A stretch of 52,464 nt of DNA from Opitutales bacterium (GTDB lineage Bacteria > Verrucomicrobiota > Verrucomicrobiia > Opitutales > Oceanipulchritudinaceae), in assembly GCA_020831585.1 (NCBI GenBank), contig JAFIGE010000016.1, positions 1-52,464 of the forward strand, in the 5' to 3' direction. The notes below the pieces were generated by a model. The model was not told where the DNA came from. It worked only from the letters and a program-made list of their open reading frames with translations, and did no database searches. Shown one piece after another: positions 35,101 through 42,930 of the stretch (positions are counted from its first letter, which is position 1; each line of letters opens with the position of its first letter). The position numbers and the translations under genes were made by a program.

Positions 35101-35378
35101 GCGCCGCCGCGCGCCGCCAGAAGTGGATCGACCAGAGCCAGTCGGTCAACCTCTGGCTCGGCAAGCCCGACCTCAAGACCCTCTCGCACATGTACCGCGC
35201 CGCCTGGAGCCAGGGACTCAAGACCACGTATTATCTCCGCACCCTCGGTGCCTCCAACATCGAGAAAGCCACTGTGGCCATGAAGGCTGAAGTCCGGCCC
35301 AAAGCCTCTGCCGAAGCCGTCGCCGCCTGCTCCCTCGAAGCCCGTATGCGGGGCGAAGAGTGCGAAGCCTGTCAATGA
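32124..35378 (+). CDS. nrdA: Ribonucleotide reductase class I large subunit (R1) with ATP-cone(s)
   Basis: A 1084-residue catalytic subunit. Residues about 45-150 look like a degenerate ATP-cone (ending LLTEKTLIERNAPDVAKSLLLLRSA); residues 158-250 are a canonical ATP-cone (VRVIRRNNQEVFWDENKVEVAV to VAEAYILYRAHRR) that senses ATP/dATP. The barrel follows: FCSSTPTLFNSGT (first redox Cys), SSNLCTEITLN (N, catalytic C and E), CNLGSVVL (second redox Cys), GVMGLQNALYLKG and NVLAIAPTATISNIVG. The C-terminus CEACQ carries the CxxC pair that reduces the active site. Multiple N-terminal cones also occur in chlamydial R1, consistent with the class Ic R2 upstream. Confidence 0.96.
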   Translation: MLKHPAYEEDLALKRFATAPADSKPRFDWRGVVSADAIQPADGKGAAVKVRVNDVLLDFDLAQVAETVGDALTNLLLSRDEEEDTIYSDKNREFVGAVAQTVADRLTQLAKEGKSLTLSEREIYLLTEKTLIERNAPDVAKSLLLLRSAGSEPESLPLLVRVIRRNNQEVFWDENKVEVAVRKAFLTLGFDSEPAVPVSKAVTERIRALNVSRVHIEEIQDIVQEELMRQGHFKVAEAYILYRAHRRALRDTETTAAESDDSRQESMIFLSREDGTNVFWDGSDLRARIDYGMIGLDLCLTREEIEVELRRSLYAEMKESDLRRTIILNAKSLTERDADFGKFAGRILLTYIYEEVLDWNINEHGIGRLKEFHQKAFKRYLQHAVRIERLNPELLHRYNLDALSEALDPGSDMDFDFHGIKTLYDRYLIVDKTARNARRLETPQFFWMRVAMGLFIREESTPEDWVIRLYNLYKGRRFCSSTPTLFNSGTLHSQLSSCYLYKVDDSIESIMLRGIAENAFLSKWAGGLGGSWTSVRGTGSYIKGTNGESQGVIPFLKMHNDQLVAVNQGGKRKGSGCAYLETWHNDIYDFLELRRNVGDDRRRTHDMNTANWVPDLFMKRLTQRGEDGAKKHWTLFRANEAADLHDLYGKAFEERYEHYEALAEQGKIWSRKVEVVDLWKQMLKMLFETGHPWITFKDPCNVRSPQDHCGVIHSSNLCTEITLNTSADETAVCNLGSVVLENHLREDGSLDLELLRETVHTAVRALDNVIDINFYPTEAARNANQRHRPIGLGVMGLQNALYLKGVPFCSEEAVAFNDEFMEAIACFAYEASSDLAAERGTYSSYRGSKWDRGLLPQDTLALLEEERGLPVEVPRGGKLDWTPVREKIARQGMRNSNVLAIAPTATISNIVGSTPCIEPTYKNIYAKSNLGGDFVILNQFLVKELKARNLWNDTMRDQLKYFDGDLDKIEGVPADLRERYRTVFEVDYIWVIRAAARRQKWIDQSQSVNLWLGKPDLKTLSHMYRAAWSQGLKTTYYLRTLGASNIEKATVAMKAEVRPKASAEAVAACSLEARMRGEECEACQ

Positions 35379-35415
35379 GGGGCACGCCTTCATCCCCCAT
35401 TCGATTTTGATGCCT

Positions 35416-35452
35416 AAAGCGCGCGCTCCTATGAAGGGGGCGCGCGCTTTTC
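35416..35452 (+). terminator. Rho-independent terminator after nrdA
   Basis: AAAGCGCGCGC (35416-35426) pairs perfectly with GCGCGCGCTTT (35440-35450), with a 13-nt loop and TTTT at the end, 38 nt after the nrdA stop. Confidence 0.88.
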
Positions 35453-35844
35453 GTTTACGGCCGCGCCTTCATTGCCGAACTCAATCTCGCCTGAAATCGA
35501 CAGTGCCTTCGCAGTCGGCCAGGCTCAGGACTCCTTACTTCGGTGAAGTGATCTAGACACTTTTTGGACACGCAACGCGTTTCATCATCTCGCCGCGTGG
35601 CGGGCATCTTCCGTAGCAGGGTGGCCATTTTGGCCCCCGGCTCTGCGGCGAGGGAAAGGCGGAGGTAGCGGAGATTCCCACACCGCCCCGAAAAACCGCA
35701 GACGCAACGCGCTGACCCCAAGATAGGATCGCGCTACGGGGCGAGCAGGCCGCAGGATGAGAAAGTCGCGTCGAACGGACCTCCACAAAGCGGAAAGCCA
35801 GTGCACCAGGAGCCCTGAAATGGGAAATCCCGCCGCCCCCGTCC
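35453..35844. other. 392-nt intergenic region without a convincing gene
   Basis: Open frames here on the minus strand (for example a basic 57-codon frame from an ATG near 35628) have no family pattern. The stretch lies downstream of the ParB-like gene and downstream of nrdA. No RNA gene or repeat family was recognised. Confidence 0.6.
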
Positions 35845-36663
35845 TTACAAAGCCGTCGCTTGGCGTTGCGCGGCAAGCCATCTCTCCAGACGGGCAATAG
35901 CCTCCGGCCGTTTGGGATCGGTCGGCGGCATGCGCTCCAACACACCGATGGCGGTCTCGACATAATCCATCGCGGTGGCACTGGAAAGCTCCTCAAGCTC
36001 CCGGAAGGGAGCCTCCCCGCGCCGAATCATGGCGCGGGCCTCCGCTTCGATTTCTTTGGAAGACCCGCCCGGTTGCGTGAAATCTGCGCTCGGCTTCGGC
36101 TTGCCGCTTCCCCCGCCCTGGCCCGCACTGGAAGACTTTTCGGTGACACCCCGTGGTTCCCTCTCGATGGCCGCAGGGTATTGCTTCCCGTCGCGCCCGG
36201 TCACCGTCTCCCGTTTCTCGATGCGCTCCTCCTTCACCATCTTACTCCGGCAACGGCGTACGAGATCGTCGGACACCCGGCAGAGCTCAGCGAGAACCGA
36301 ATTGGACAGCTCCGGCCACTCTTCCAGAGCAATTTCAACGGCATTGCGCTTGTCCGCGATGGAGCGGTAAAGGCCGTTCGTCGCATTGGCCCCCAAGGCA
36401 AAGCGCAGGGCATCTGTGCGCGCGCCCTCATGGACCTCCGCGCGAATCGTCGTCGCCTTGTTGCGCTGGGCGGCGAGGACGCGGTGAAACCCGTCCGCCA
36501 GCCAATACTTCGCCCCGTCAAAAAAGAGCGTAACGGGCGGAAACTCAGCACCATTGGCCATTTCCTCGGCGTAGCTGCTGACGGCATCGTCGAGCGTGGC
36601 GAAGCGGGCTTGGGTGCCCCCGTAAATATCGATGCGTTCAAGAGCGATTTCTTCAATTTTCAT
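35845..36663 (-). CDS. ParB/sulfiredoxin-like domain protein
   Basis: A 272-residue protein. Residues 1-90 are a ParB N-terminal-like domain: IALERIDIYGGTQARFATLDDAVSSYAEEM then FPPVTLFFDGAKYWLADGFHRVLAAQ (ADGFHR corresponds to the GERRxxA nucleotide-binding region). Residues 95-160 are helical (GLYRSIADKRNAVEIALEEWPELSNSVLAELCRVSDDLVRRCR), resembling a ParB-type helix-turn-helix. A low-complexity Gly/Ser/Lys linker follows, then a C-terminal helical region. There is no ParA neighbour, so it is not an obvious chromosome-partition ParB; such orphan proteins are commonly of unknown function. The ATG at 36663 fits the domain start. Confidence 0.75.
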   Translation of the reverse strand: MKIEEIALERIDIYGGTQARFATLDDAVSSYAEEMANGAEFPPVTLFFDGAKYWLADGFHRVLAAQRNKATTIRAEVHEGARTDALRFALGANATNGLYRSIADKRNAVEIALEEWPELSNSVLAELCRVSDDLVRRCRSKMVKEERIEKRETVTGRDGKQYPAAIEREPRGVTEKSSSAGQGGGSGKPKPSADFTQPGGSSKEIEAEARAMIRRGEAPFRELEELSSATAMDYVETAIGVLERMPPTDPKRPEAIARLERWLAAQRQATAL

Positions 36664-36779
36664 GAGCCAAAAAGCCCTCGTTTCTGGGCCAGGGTGGGCA
36701 AGCAGACAATGGGAAAATGACCTTTTCCACACGAATCCCCGCCCGCCCGCTTGTTCCGCCACTTCCCGGAGACCGGCTA

Positions 36780-36822
36780 AAAAAAGACGCCCTCGCGAAT
36801 ATGTGGCGAGGGCTGTCTTTAT
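36780..36822 (-). terminator. Bidirectional rho-independent terminator
   Basis: GCCCTCGC and GCGAGGGC form the core stem, extended by AAAGAC/GTCTTT with one bulge; T-runs occur on both strands. It probably ends transcription of the radical-SAM activase gene before the ParB-like gene. Confidence 0.8.
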
Positions 36823-36851
36823 TTGAATGCTGTCTGTTTCAGCATTCCACT

Positions 36852-36915
36852 ACTTATCTATCTAACTATCTGTTCCTATACTATCTGTACTATCTATCTA
36901 TCTATCTGTATGCTG
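36852..36915. repeat. Imperfect TATC/CTAT tetranucleotide-repeat tract
   Basis: About 60 nt made mostly of TATC units, in blocks separated by TG or AC (for example four consecutive CTAT units near 36890-36907). Strikingly AT-rich for this GC-rich DNA. It is noncoding and lies about 190 nt upstream of the ParB-like start. Confidence 0.85.
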
Positions 36916-36977
36916 TCTTATTCGTTTTGCTGTCTGTCGTTCCGGGATATCGTTCCTCCCGGTGGGAAAAAGTGGTT

Positions 36978-37733
36978 TCATCCGGCGGTTACCAGCGGCG
37001 CGCGGCGCTTCTTCGTCGCCGGCATGGGCACGGCTTCTTCATTGCGGCGGATCTCAAAATGGCGAATGCGGGATTTCATGAAAGGTCGCAGTTCTTCAAT
37101 CACGCGCGGCGGAAAGGCGGGACGCCCCCGCAAACTGGCCTGTAATGCGCCCTCCGAGACAAATTCCTGGATGACATAGCGTTCGCTCCCGCGCAGGCTC
37201 TCGGCAATCGTCTTGATCTCCCGCACGGTATGCATTCCCGGCACAACGGTTGTCCGAAACTCATAGGGAATCCCCGCGTTGCGGATCAGCCACACACTGC
37301 GCCGAATAGCTTCCGCATCGACCGGGCGACCCGTTAATTGCGCGTAGTTCGGCAGCGGAGCCTTCACATCCATGGCGATGTAATCGAGGAGTTCGTCGCG
37401 CAGAAGCGCTTGGATGACCTCCGGCCGGGTACCGTTGGTGTCGAGCTTCACAAGGAGGCCCAGCGACCGGATCTTCCCGACAAACTCAACCAAATCCCCC
37501 TGAAGCGTGGGCTCTCCGCCTGTTATCACTACCGCCTCCAAACGATCCTGCCGACGCAGAAGAGCGGAAAAAATCTCTGCCTCCGGAATGGCCCGTTCAA
37601 AGCACTCCGGCAAAACCATCGAAGGGTTGTGGCAGAAAGGGCATCGCATGTTGCACCCCTGTGTGTAGACCACTGCCGCGACCCGGTCAGGGTAGTCCAC
37701 CAAAGATGTTTTCTGAAAAGCTCCTATACGCAT
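36978..37733 (-). CDS. Anaerobic ribonucleoside-triphosphate reductase activating protein (NrdG2-type radical SAM)
   Basis: A 251-residue radical-SAM glycyl-radical activase. Begins MRIGAFQKTSLVDYPDRVAAVVYTQGCNMRCPFCHNPSMV, with the CxxxCxxC cluster site and the YPG-like opening of the NrdG2 (TIGR02495-type) branch; then VVITGGEPTLQ and LLVKLDTNGTRPEV. The C-terminal basic tail (MPATKKRRAPLV) is extra. Its usual partner NrdD (class III reductase) is not in the window. The ATG at 37733 is chosen. It suggests a capacity for anaerobic dNTP synthesis in addition to the class I enzyme nearby. Confidence 0.88.
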   Translation of the reverse strand: MRIGAFQKTSLVDYPDRVAAVVYTQGCNMRCPFCHNPSMVLPECFERAIPEAEIFSALLRRQDRLEAVVITGGEPTLQGDLVEFVGKIRSLGLLVKLDTNGTRPEVIQALLRDELLDYIAMDVKAPLPNYAQLTGRPVDAEAIRRSVWLIRNAGIPYEFRTTVVPGMHTVREIKTIAESLRGSERYVIQEFVSEGALQASLRGRPAFPPRVIEELRPFMKSRIRHFEIRRNEEAVPMPATKKRRAPLVTAG

Positions 37734-37867
37734 GACGAGAATTGAGGATACGCCCAAAGATCACAGCGTTCCTAATGGCCTGCAATAAAAACATTAGTTT
37801 TTTTAATGGCTATTAGCCAACAGAATCCACCCCATCAGAAAACATGCGTTGAGCCGGGCGAAAGCGC

Positions 37868-40033
37868 TTATGAGGAGCGCTTGACCTGCTGGAGGCGGTC
37901 AAGAACGATACCCGGCGTAAGCAACTCGGGAAGAATCAAGGGCTCCTCGACGCCCGGCCCGTAGAAGAGATTCACCGGTATGGCCGCCCGCCCAATCTCG
38001 CGCAGGGCATTGGTGATGCGCGGATCGTGGTTTGTCCAGTCCGCGCGGAGAGCAACGATCTCGTTCGCCCTGAACTGTCGGCGCACCTCATCGGAAGCAA
38101 ACACGACGGCCTTGTTCGATTGGCAGGTAACGCACCAGCGCGCGGTAAAATCCACGAAAACAATGCGGCCCTCGGCAGCCAAAGCCTCCGCCTTGCCCGG
38201 TTCCCACTCTTGCCAAACAACCATGGGGGCATCCTCCGAAGCGGAAGCAAATGGACGCGGATAGCCCAGATAAATTCCCATAAGCAGCGTGACCACGGCA
38301 AGCGCGTACCCTGTGCGCCGCACCCGCGCCGCCCGGTAAGCCGCGCCCCACCGGCCATAGATCCAAGCTGCGGCGGCCACCAGAAGCAGCCCACCGAAAG
38401 CCACGCCGAGCGCCGTTTCCGCGAACCCATTGGTATACACCAACTGGCCCGCCAAAACCCAAATCAGATAGGCGACCGCCCCATAAATCAAAAAGGACAT
38501 GCCCTGCTTGAAGCTCTCCATCCAGGCACCGGGACGAGGCAACATCTGCACAAGGCGGGGAAAGGCTGAAAGGAAAAGATACGGGCCGGAGAGCCCCAAG
38601 GCCATCGCCGTAAAGGCCAGAAACTGCTGCGCCGGCGGCAGAGCCATGAGCGCCCCCAGGGCCGTCCCCAGAATGGGCGCGGAACACGGCGTGGCCACCA
38701 CTGTGGCGAGAATTCCACTGAAGAAGGACCCTGAATAGCCACTCTTCCCCGTGAGATCACTGCCCACACCCACGACCGATTGGCCGATCTCAAAGACGCC
38801 GCTCATGTTCAGCCCGAAGAGAAGCAGCAGAACGATCAGAATGAAATTGAACCCCGGCTGTTGCAACTGAAAGCCCCATCCCAGTTCCTGCCCGCCGATC
38901 GTCAGGCCAATGAGCAACCCCGCAAGCACCCAAAACGACGCCAACACGCCCAGCGTGAAAACCAAACCATGCAAAACAACCGTGCGCCGATCTTCCCCTG
39001 CCTGGTTCACAAATCCCATAATCTTGATACCGATGATGGGAAACACGCAGGGCATGAGATTCAGGATAAGGCCGCCGATAAAAGCAAAGAGCAGGATCAT
39101 CCAAATGCTCCCGGTGCCCGCAGCAGGCGGCGGAGAAGCCAGATCCGTCTCGGCCAGGAGGGATACCACCCGCTCCGGTGGAGAAGGAAGAAGAGGCACA
39201 TCGACATGCAGCGCCCGGCGCGGGAGGTCCTCCCGCCACGACCCGGTTGTGCCCAAGACCCCCTGCAAACGATCACCCGTTGCCGTCGACGCAGGATCGC
39301 GCTCAAAACGGAACAGCGCGGTGCGCTCCGTCGGCCGCGCCGGCGTTTGCGTGAGCTCCACCTTGATCAGCAACTCCGCGTCAAAAAAATAAAGATCCTC
39401 CGGCAAGGTCCCCTCCGCACGCTCAACCAGCAGATAGATCGCCGCACTCTCATCCGTGAAAGCTGTGAGCGTCACACCCTCCCCTTCCACCGGGCGCAGA
39501 GTCTCGGCCTCGGTAAAGAGACGTCTCCACTCATCGCGGGCAGGTCCGGGATCGGCTGAAATGGGTAACGTCAGCATAAGCTCCGCTGACCCGGGAACAC
39601 ACTTGGTGTCCGTGCACATGAGCCAGGAAGCCACCGCCCGGAATGTAACGGTCTCGCCGGGTTGCGCGCCTTCCGGAATCCGCATCTCCACGGGAAGGAC
39701 CATCTCATCCTCGTAGACATACTCGATAAAACCGAGCGTCTCGTAGGGTTTGGGCATGGGCCAGAGAATCTCCCCCGCCTCAAAACCCTCCGGCAAATCC
39801 CACTCAATGCTCGGCGCATAACCCGTGGCCGTGATCTTCCAATACGTGTGCCACGATGGATCGTGGAGCAAACGCAAGCCAATGAGAGCCGTCGAACCCG
39901 GACGCAATCCGTCCTTCGCGCTGATCAACTCAGCCTCGACCTGCCCATCCCGCACCGGCCCGCCGGCGACGGCCCCCAAAGGCAACCACGCCAACAAAAA
40001 ACACAAAAAGCTCTTCTGAAAATACCTGCGCAT
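37868..40033 (-). CDS. dsbD: Thiol:disulfide interchange protein DsbD/ScsB-like
   Basis: A 721-residue membrane reductase moving electrons from cytoplasmic thioredoxin to the periplasm. It has a signal peptide, an N-terminal periplasmic domain with LHDPSWHTYWKITATGYAPSIEWDLPEGF and SWLMCTDTKCVPG (the paired Cys of the ScsB/DsbD-alpha type), eight or so helices from about residue 315 with LNLMPCVFPIIGIKIMGF and VATPCSAPILGTALG (the two membrane redox Cys), and a C-terminal thioredoxin domain with ARWCVTCQSNK. ATG 40033 has GGGAG at good distance; GTG 40042 is the alternative. It may support the System II cytochrome c pathway, which needs reduced heme-binding cysteines. Confidence 0.92.
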   Translation of the reverse strand: MRRYFQKSFLCFLLAWLPLGAVAGGPVRDGQVEAELISAKDGLRPGSTALIGLRLLHDPSWHTYWKITATGYAPSIEWDLPEGFEAGEILWPMPKPYETLGFIEYVYEDEMVLPVEMRIPEGAQPGETVTFRAVASWLMCTDTKCVPGSAELMLTLPISADPGPARDEWRRLFTEAETLRPVEGEGVTLTAFTDESAAIYLLVERAEGTLPEDLYFFDAELLIKVELTQTPARPTERTALFRFERDPASTATGDRLQGVLGTTGSWREDLPRRALHVDVPLLPSPPERVVSLLAETDLASPPPAAGTGSIWMILLFAFIGGLILNLMPCVFPIIGIKIMGFVNQAGEDRRTVVLHGLVFTLGVLASFWVLAGLLIGLTIGGQELGWGFQLQQPGFNFILIVLLLLFGLNMSGVFEIGQSVVGVGSDLTGKSGYSGSFFSGILATVVATPCSAPILGTALGALMALPPAQQFLAFTAMALGLSGPYLFLSAFPRLVQMLPRPGAWMESFKQGMSFLIYGAVAYLIWVLAGQLVYTNGFAETALGVAFGGLLLVAAAAWIYGRWGAAYRAARVRRTGYALAVVTLLMGIYLGYPRPFASASEDAPMVVWQEWEPGKAEALAAEGRIVFVDFTARWCVTCQSNKAVVFASDEVRRQFRANEIVALRADWTNHDPRITNALREIGRAAIPVNLFYGPGVEEPLILPELLTPGIVLDRLQQVKRSS

Positions 40034-40146
40034 ATTGAACACTCCCGTGGGACCGAATCACCCCACCCTTTATTCCCAAACCCTTGCCGACGCCCCCCGC
40101 CTCAGCAACCGCGAAAAAGCACCAACAACCAAAATATGTTTAAACC

Positions 40147-40163
40147 CGGTCTATTTACTTGAC
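40147..40163 (+). repeat. Dispersed intergenic motif, copy b
   Basis: CCGGTCTATTTACTTGAC-type copy in the 251-nt gap between the DsbD-like gene and the TPR gene; see copies at 2410, 40230 and 43975. Confidence 0.4.
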
Positions 40164-40229
40164 GAACGAAAGGCAGGAACACCGAAAGGTTGAGATGATC
40201 TTCCCATCGGTGAAAGTGCATAATGCTAA

Positions 40230-40246
40230 CCGGTATATTTAATTGA
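40230..40246 (+). repeat. Dispersed intergenic motif, copy c
   Basis: A CCGGTATATTTAATTGAC-type copy, 83 bp downstream of copy b in the same orientation. A looser relative (CCGGTGTAATTATTCAAC) lies at about 40276-40293, across the end of the TPR gene. Confidence 0.4.
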
Positions 40247-40284
40247 CACCACCAGTGGAAATCGTGGCCGGAAATCCGGTGTAA

Positions 40285-42855
40285 TTATTCAACAACCATT
40301 TGTGGATTGAGGCGGGCGCGGGCGAGAGCGGCACCAGGGAGGGAAGCGTCGAGGACGAAGTGATAAAGGGATTGGGCCTGATCGGCGTCACCATCGGCCT
40401 CGAGGGCGGCGGCGAGTTCGAAGACGGTTCGGGCGAGCCAGTAGCGTCCCTGGGCCTGAAGATGCGGAATATCGCGAACGAGGGCCGGATCGAAGGCTGT
40501 GTAAAGCCGCCACCACGTGCGCAACGCGCGGTCGCCCCGACCGAGGAGACGCAGAGCCAACCCCGCTTTGAAGCCCGCTTCCACACGCACATCCTCGGAA
40601 AGACGGGCAGAGAGAAAGAGCTCTTCGTAAAGGCCGGCGGCATCTTCAAGGGAGTTGCGATCGGTGCTTCCGCGCGCCAGCAGCGTATCGGCGCGGCTGA
40701 GATCGATCCGGAAACGCTCGGGGTGGTCCGGATAGAGGCGGCGCATGCGGTCGTAGAGAAGGAGCGCCGTGCTGAAGTCGTTGAGGCGGCGGGAGAGATC
40801 GGCTTGGCGGAGGCGGGCGTGGAAGGCCAAGGGGTGACTCGGGTAGCGCTCCACGATGAGTTCGAGGATGGATATGGCATCGCGGAAGTTGCTGGGTAGC
40901 CCTTGCCGCTCCGATGTAAGCGCTGCTTCCCAAAGAGCAATGGGGGCGGAGTCGCTTCCGGGGAACTGGTCGGCCAGACCGACAAGAAGCTGTTGCGCCC
41001 GGTCCAGCCGATCCATCTGTCCGAAGTCCCGGGCCGTGATTAAGACGGAGAGGATGACCGCTCCGGAGGTGGGATAGCGCTCGCGCAAGAGCTCGAAAAC
41101 AGCCAGCCCGGCATCCGGTTGACCGAGCGCGTAAAACGCCTCCCCTTTCAAAAGCAAAGTAAAGCTGGCGAGTTCATCGCGGGATACCTCGGTAAAGGCT
41201 TCGGGCGAACTTTCGTCCATGAAAGCGAGCAACTCGTCGGCGAGAAGGGGCACTTCATCCGCCCTTCCCGCTTCAAGCGCCAAGCGGCCCTGCGCCCACA
41301 TAAAACGCATCGCCAACCCCGGGGGCAGATCAGCCCTTTCCTCCGTCAAAACAGCCTGTACCCGATCAAGTGCCCTTGTTGCCTCCCCGCTTCTCCGGAG
41401 AGAATCCAGCGTGTTCCACTCCAGACGCCAGCGCTGCTCCTCGCTCAGGGCAAGGTTCAGGCGCGGATCGGCCAGGAGAAGCTCGGCCTCGTTGAACTCT
41501 TGCAGGCGAAGGAGCGCCTCCAACCAGGGAGCAAGGACGTGGGCCTGCTCATTCGCGGGCAAAAGGGGAAAGGCGCTGGCATACAACTCGACCGCATTGG
41601 CGTAATCCCGATTGAGAAAAAAGCAATCGCCCATGAGCGCTTCCAATCGTGCCTGCTCCGCCCCGTCGGCTACCAAAGCGCGCAAGCGATTGAGGTAATC
41701 CGCCGCCGTGCGGTAGCGGGGCGGATCGCGCGACCAGTTCAGGTAGGCTAGCAAACGGAGGGCATCCGCCACGAGCGGGGACCCGGGAAATTCATCAAGG
41801 ATCGCGCGCGCATCCAGTTCCGCTGCGGAAAAATCACCCCGCAAAGCGTGAAGAAGCCCGCGCAGACCGAGCATGGATTCACGCAAATCATGCTGCGGCT
41901 GGTCACGCAGCAACCCCGAGAGAAACTCCATAAACTCCGGCCGGTCGGCACCCCCGATCGGGCCGCGGGCCAAGAGCCGAAGAGCCTGTTCGCGCATCGT
42001 CCGATCCGCATCGAGCCCCACCAATTGACGCAGCGCCAAACGACCGCGCCCACTATTCTCGCCCGCCATGACCCCCAGAAGAAGAAGAAACGTGGGCCGC
42101 AAGCCGCTCTCCTCAACTCCCGGCGTGCGCAACTGGCGTTCGATGACATCCGCCGCATCCGCCGCACGATCCGTGCGGTAAAGGGCGATCGCCAGAAGCC
42201 GGGCCGCTTCAAAACCACCCCGCTGCCCGCGCATAGAACGCTCCACCGCACGCAACTCCGAAATAGACTCCTCCCGCGCGGGTTGGCGCATAAGCTCTTC
42301 GCGAAGCCGAATGATTTCAAAGTGAATAGCCAGCGCCGGTGTGGTTGCCTGAGCAGCGGCCCGCCGAAAGGCAGCGGAAGCGCGGGGCAGATTTCCCTCA
42401 TCGGCAAAGAGCAGCGCCTCCAGAAGAAAAAACCACGCCCGGTCTGCTTCGATCAGATCCTCCCGCGTTATGCTCCGTTGGATCTCGCGCGCTTCCTCCC
42501 GGCGACCTTCAAAATAGGCCAACAATGCACGCCGAAGCCCCCACTCCGCTGTATCCGGAAGATCCGGTTCATCGAGAATCCGGGAAGCCTCTGCAAATGC
42601 CCCCGTGGCCAAAAGCGCACTCACCTGGAGCAACTGAAGCTCCGTGCCAACATTCTCCGACTCCCGCAAAATGCGCAAAGCCAAGCGCGGAAAGCCCTGA
42701 TCAAGAGCCGCGCGCGCCGCCAGCGTCCGCCAGGTCTCGTCCACTCGAAGCGATTCAGATGTTGCAGGAGAAACGGCAAACGGCACCTCTTCAGCGAGCG
42801 CTGACAACGCCCCCAAAAGAGAAACGACGACCCACATCCACCTGCGCAAACTCAT
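40285..42855 (-). CDS. Large exported TPR-repeat protein
   Basis: An 856-residue protein with an N-terminal signal peptide (MWVVVSLLGALSALAEE) followed by nearly continuous alpha-helical repeats of the TPR/Sel1 type (for example AALDQGFPRLALRILRES, DCFFLNRDYANAVELYASAFPLLP, AFYALGQPDAGLAVFELLRERYPTSGAV, RLNDFSTALLLYDRMRRLYPDHPERF). The later repeats (YPSHPLAFHARLRQADLSRRLND) resemble YbgF/CpoB or BamD-like TPRs, suggesting a periplasmic scaffold in envelope biogenesis or polymer export. No enzymatic domain. Function unknown. Confidence 0.8.
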   Translation of the reverse strand: MSLRRWMWVVVSLLGALSALAEEVPFAVSPATSESLRVDETWRTLAARAALDQGFPRLALRILRESENVGTELQLLQVSALLATGAFAEASRILDEPDLPDTAEWGLRRALLAYFEGRREEAREIQRSITREDLIEADRAWFFLLEALLFADEGNLPRASAAFRRAAAQATTPALAIHFEIIRLREELMRQPAREESISELRAVERSMRGQRGGFEAARLLAIALYRTDRAADAADVIERQLRTPGVEESGLRPTFLLLLGVMAGENSGRGRLALRQLVGLDADRTMREQALRLLARGPIGGADRPEFMEFLSGLLRDQPQHDLRESMLGLRGLLHALRGDFSAAELDARAILDEFPGSPLVADALRLLAYLNWSRDPPRYRTAADYLNRLRALVADGAEQARLEALMGDCFFLNRDYANAVELYASAFPLLPANEQAHVLAPWLEALLRLQEFNEAELLLADPRLNLALSEEQRWRLEWNTLDSLRRSGEATRALDRVQAVLTEERADLPPGLAMRFMWAQGRLALEAGRADEVPLLADELLAFMDESSPEAFTEVSRDELASFTLLLKGEAFYALGQPDAGLAVFELLRERYPTSGAVILSVLITARDFGQMDRLDRAQQLLVGLADQFPGSDSAPIALWEAALTSERQGLPSNFRDAISILELIVERYPSHPLAFHARLRQADLSRRLNDFSTALLLYDRMRRLYPDHPERFRIDLSRADTLLARGSTDRNSLEDAAGLYEELFLSARLSEDVRVEAGFKAGLALRLLGRGDRALRTWWRLYTAFDPALVRDIPHLQAQGRYWLARTVFELAAALEADGDADQAQSLYHFVLDASLPGAALARARLNPQMVVE

Positions 42856-42930
42856 CCGCGCACCCTACGCGAGGCCACCGTCCCGTCAATCCGCATCCCC
42901 GGTCTGCACCACCAATCCGCCAATCCCATC

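Larger units (their letters stand above)
36664..36977. other. 314-nt intergenic region with terminator and TATC-rich tract
   Basis: The region between the ParB-like gene and the upstream radical-SAM gene (both minus strand) contains a terminator and a tetranucleotide-repeat tract, each annotated separately. No gene is seen. Confidence 0.7.

Noticed and set aside
31908-35393. Open frame of 1161 codons on the minus strand opposite nrdA
   Set aside because: It is antisense to a certain nrdA gene; its Gly/Val/Glu/Ala/Asp-rich composition is the usual reflection of GC-rich codons on the other strand.
35455-35996. Several overlapping 80-150-codon minus-strand frames after the ParB-like gene
   Set aside because: No conserved pattern, mutually exclusive frames, Arg/Pro-rich composition typical of GC-rich noncoding DNA.
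40147-40246. TTGAC motifs read as -35 boxes of promoters
   Set aside because: No plausible -10 at 16-18 nt in any copy, and the copies at 2410 and 40230 do not point at a nearby gene start.
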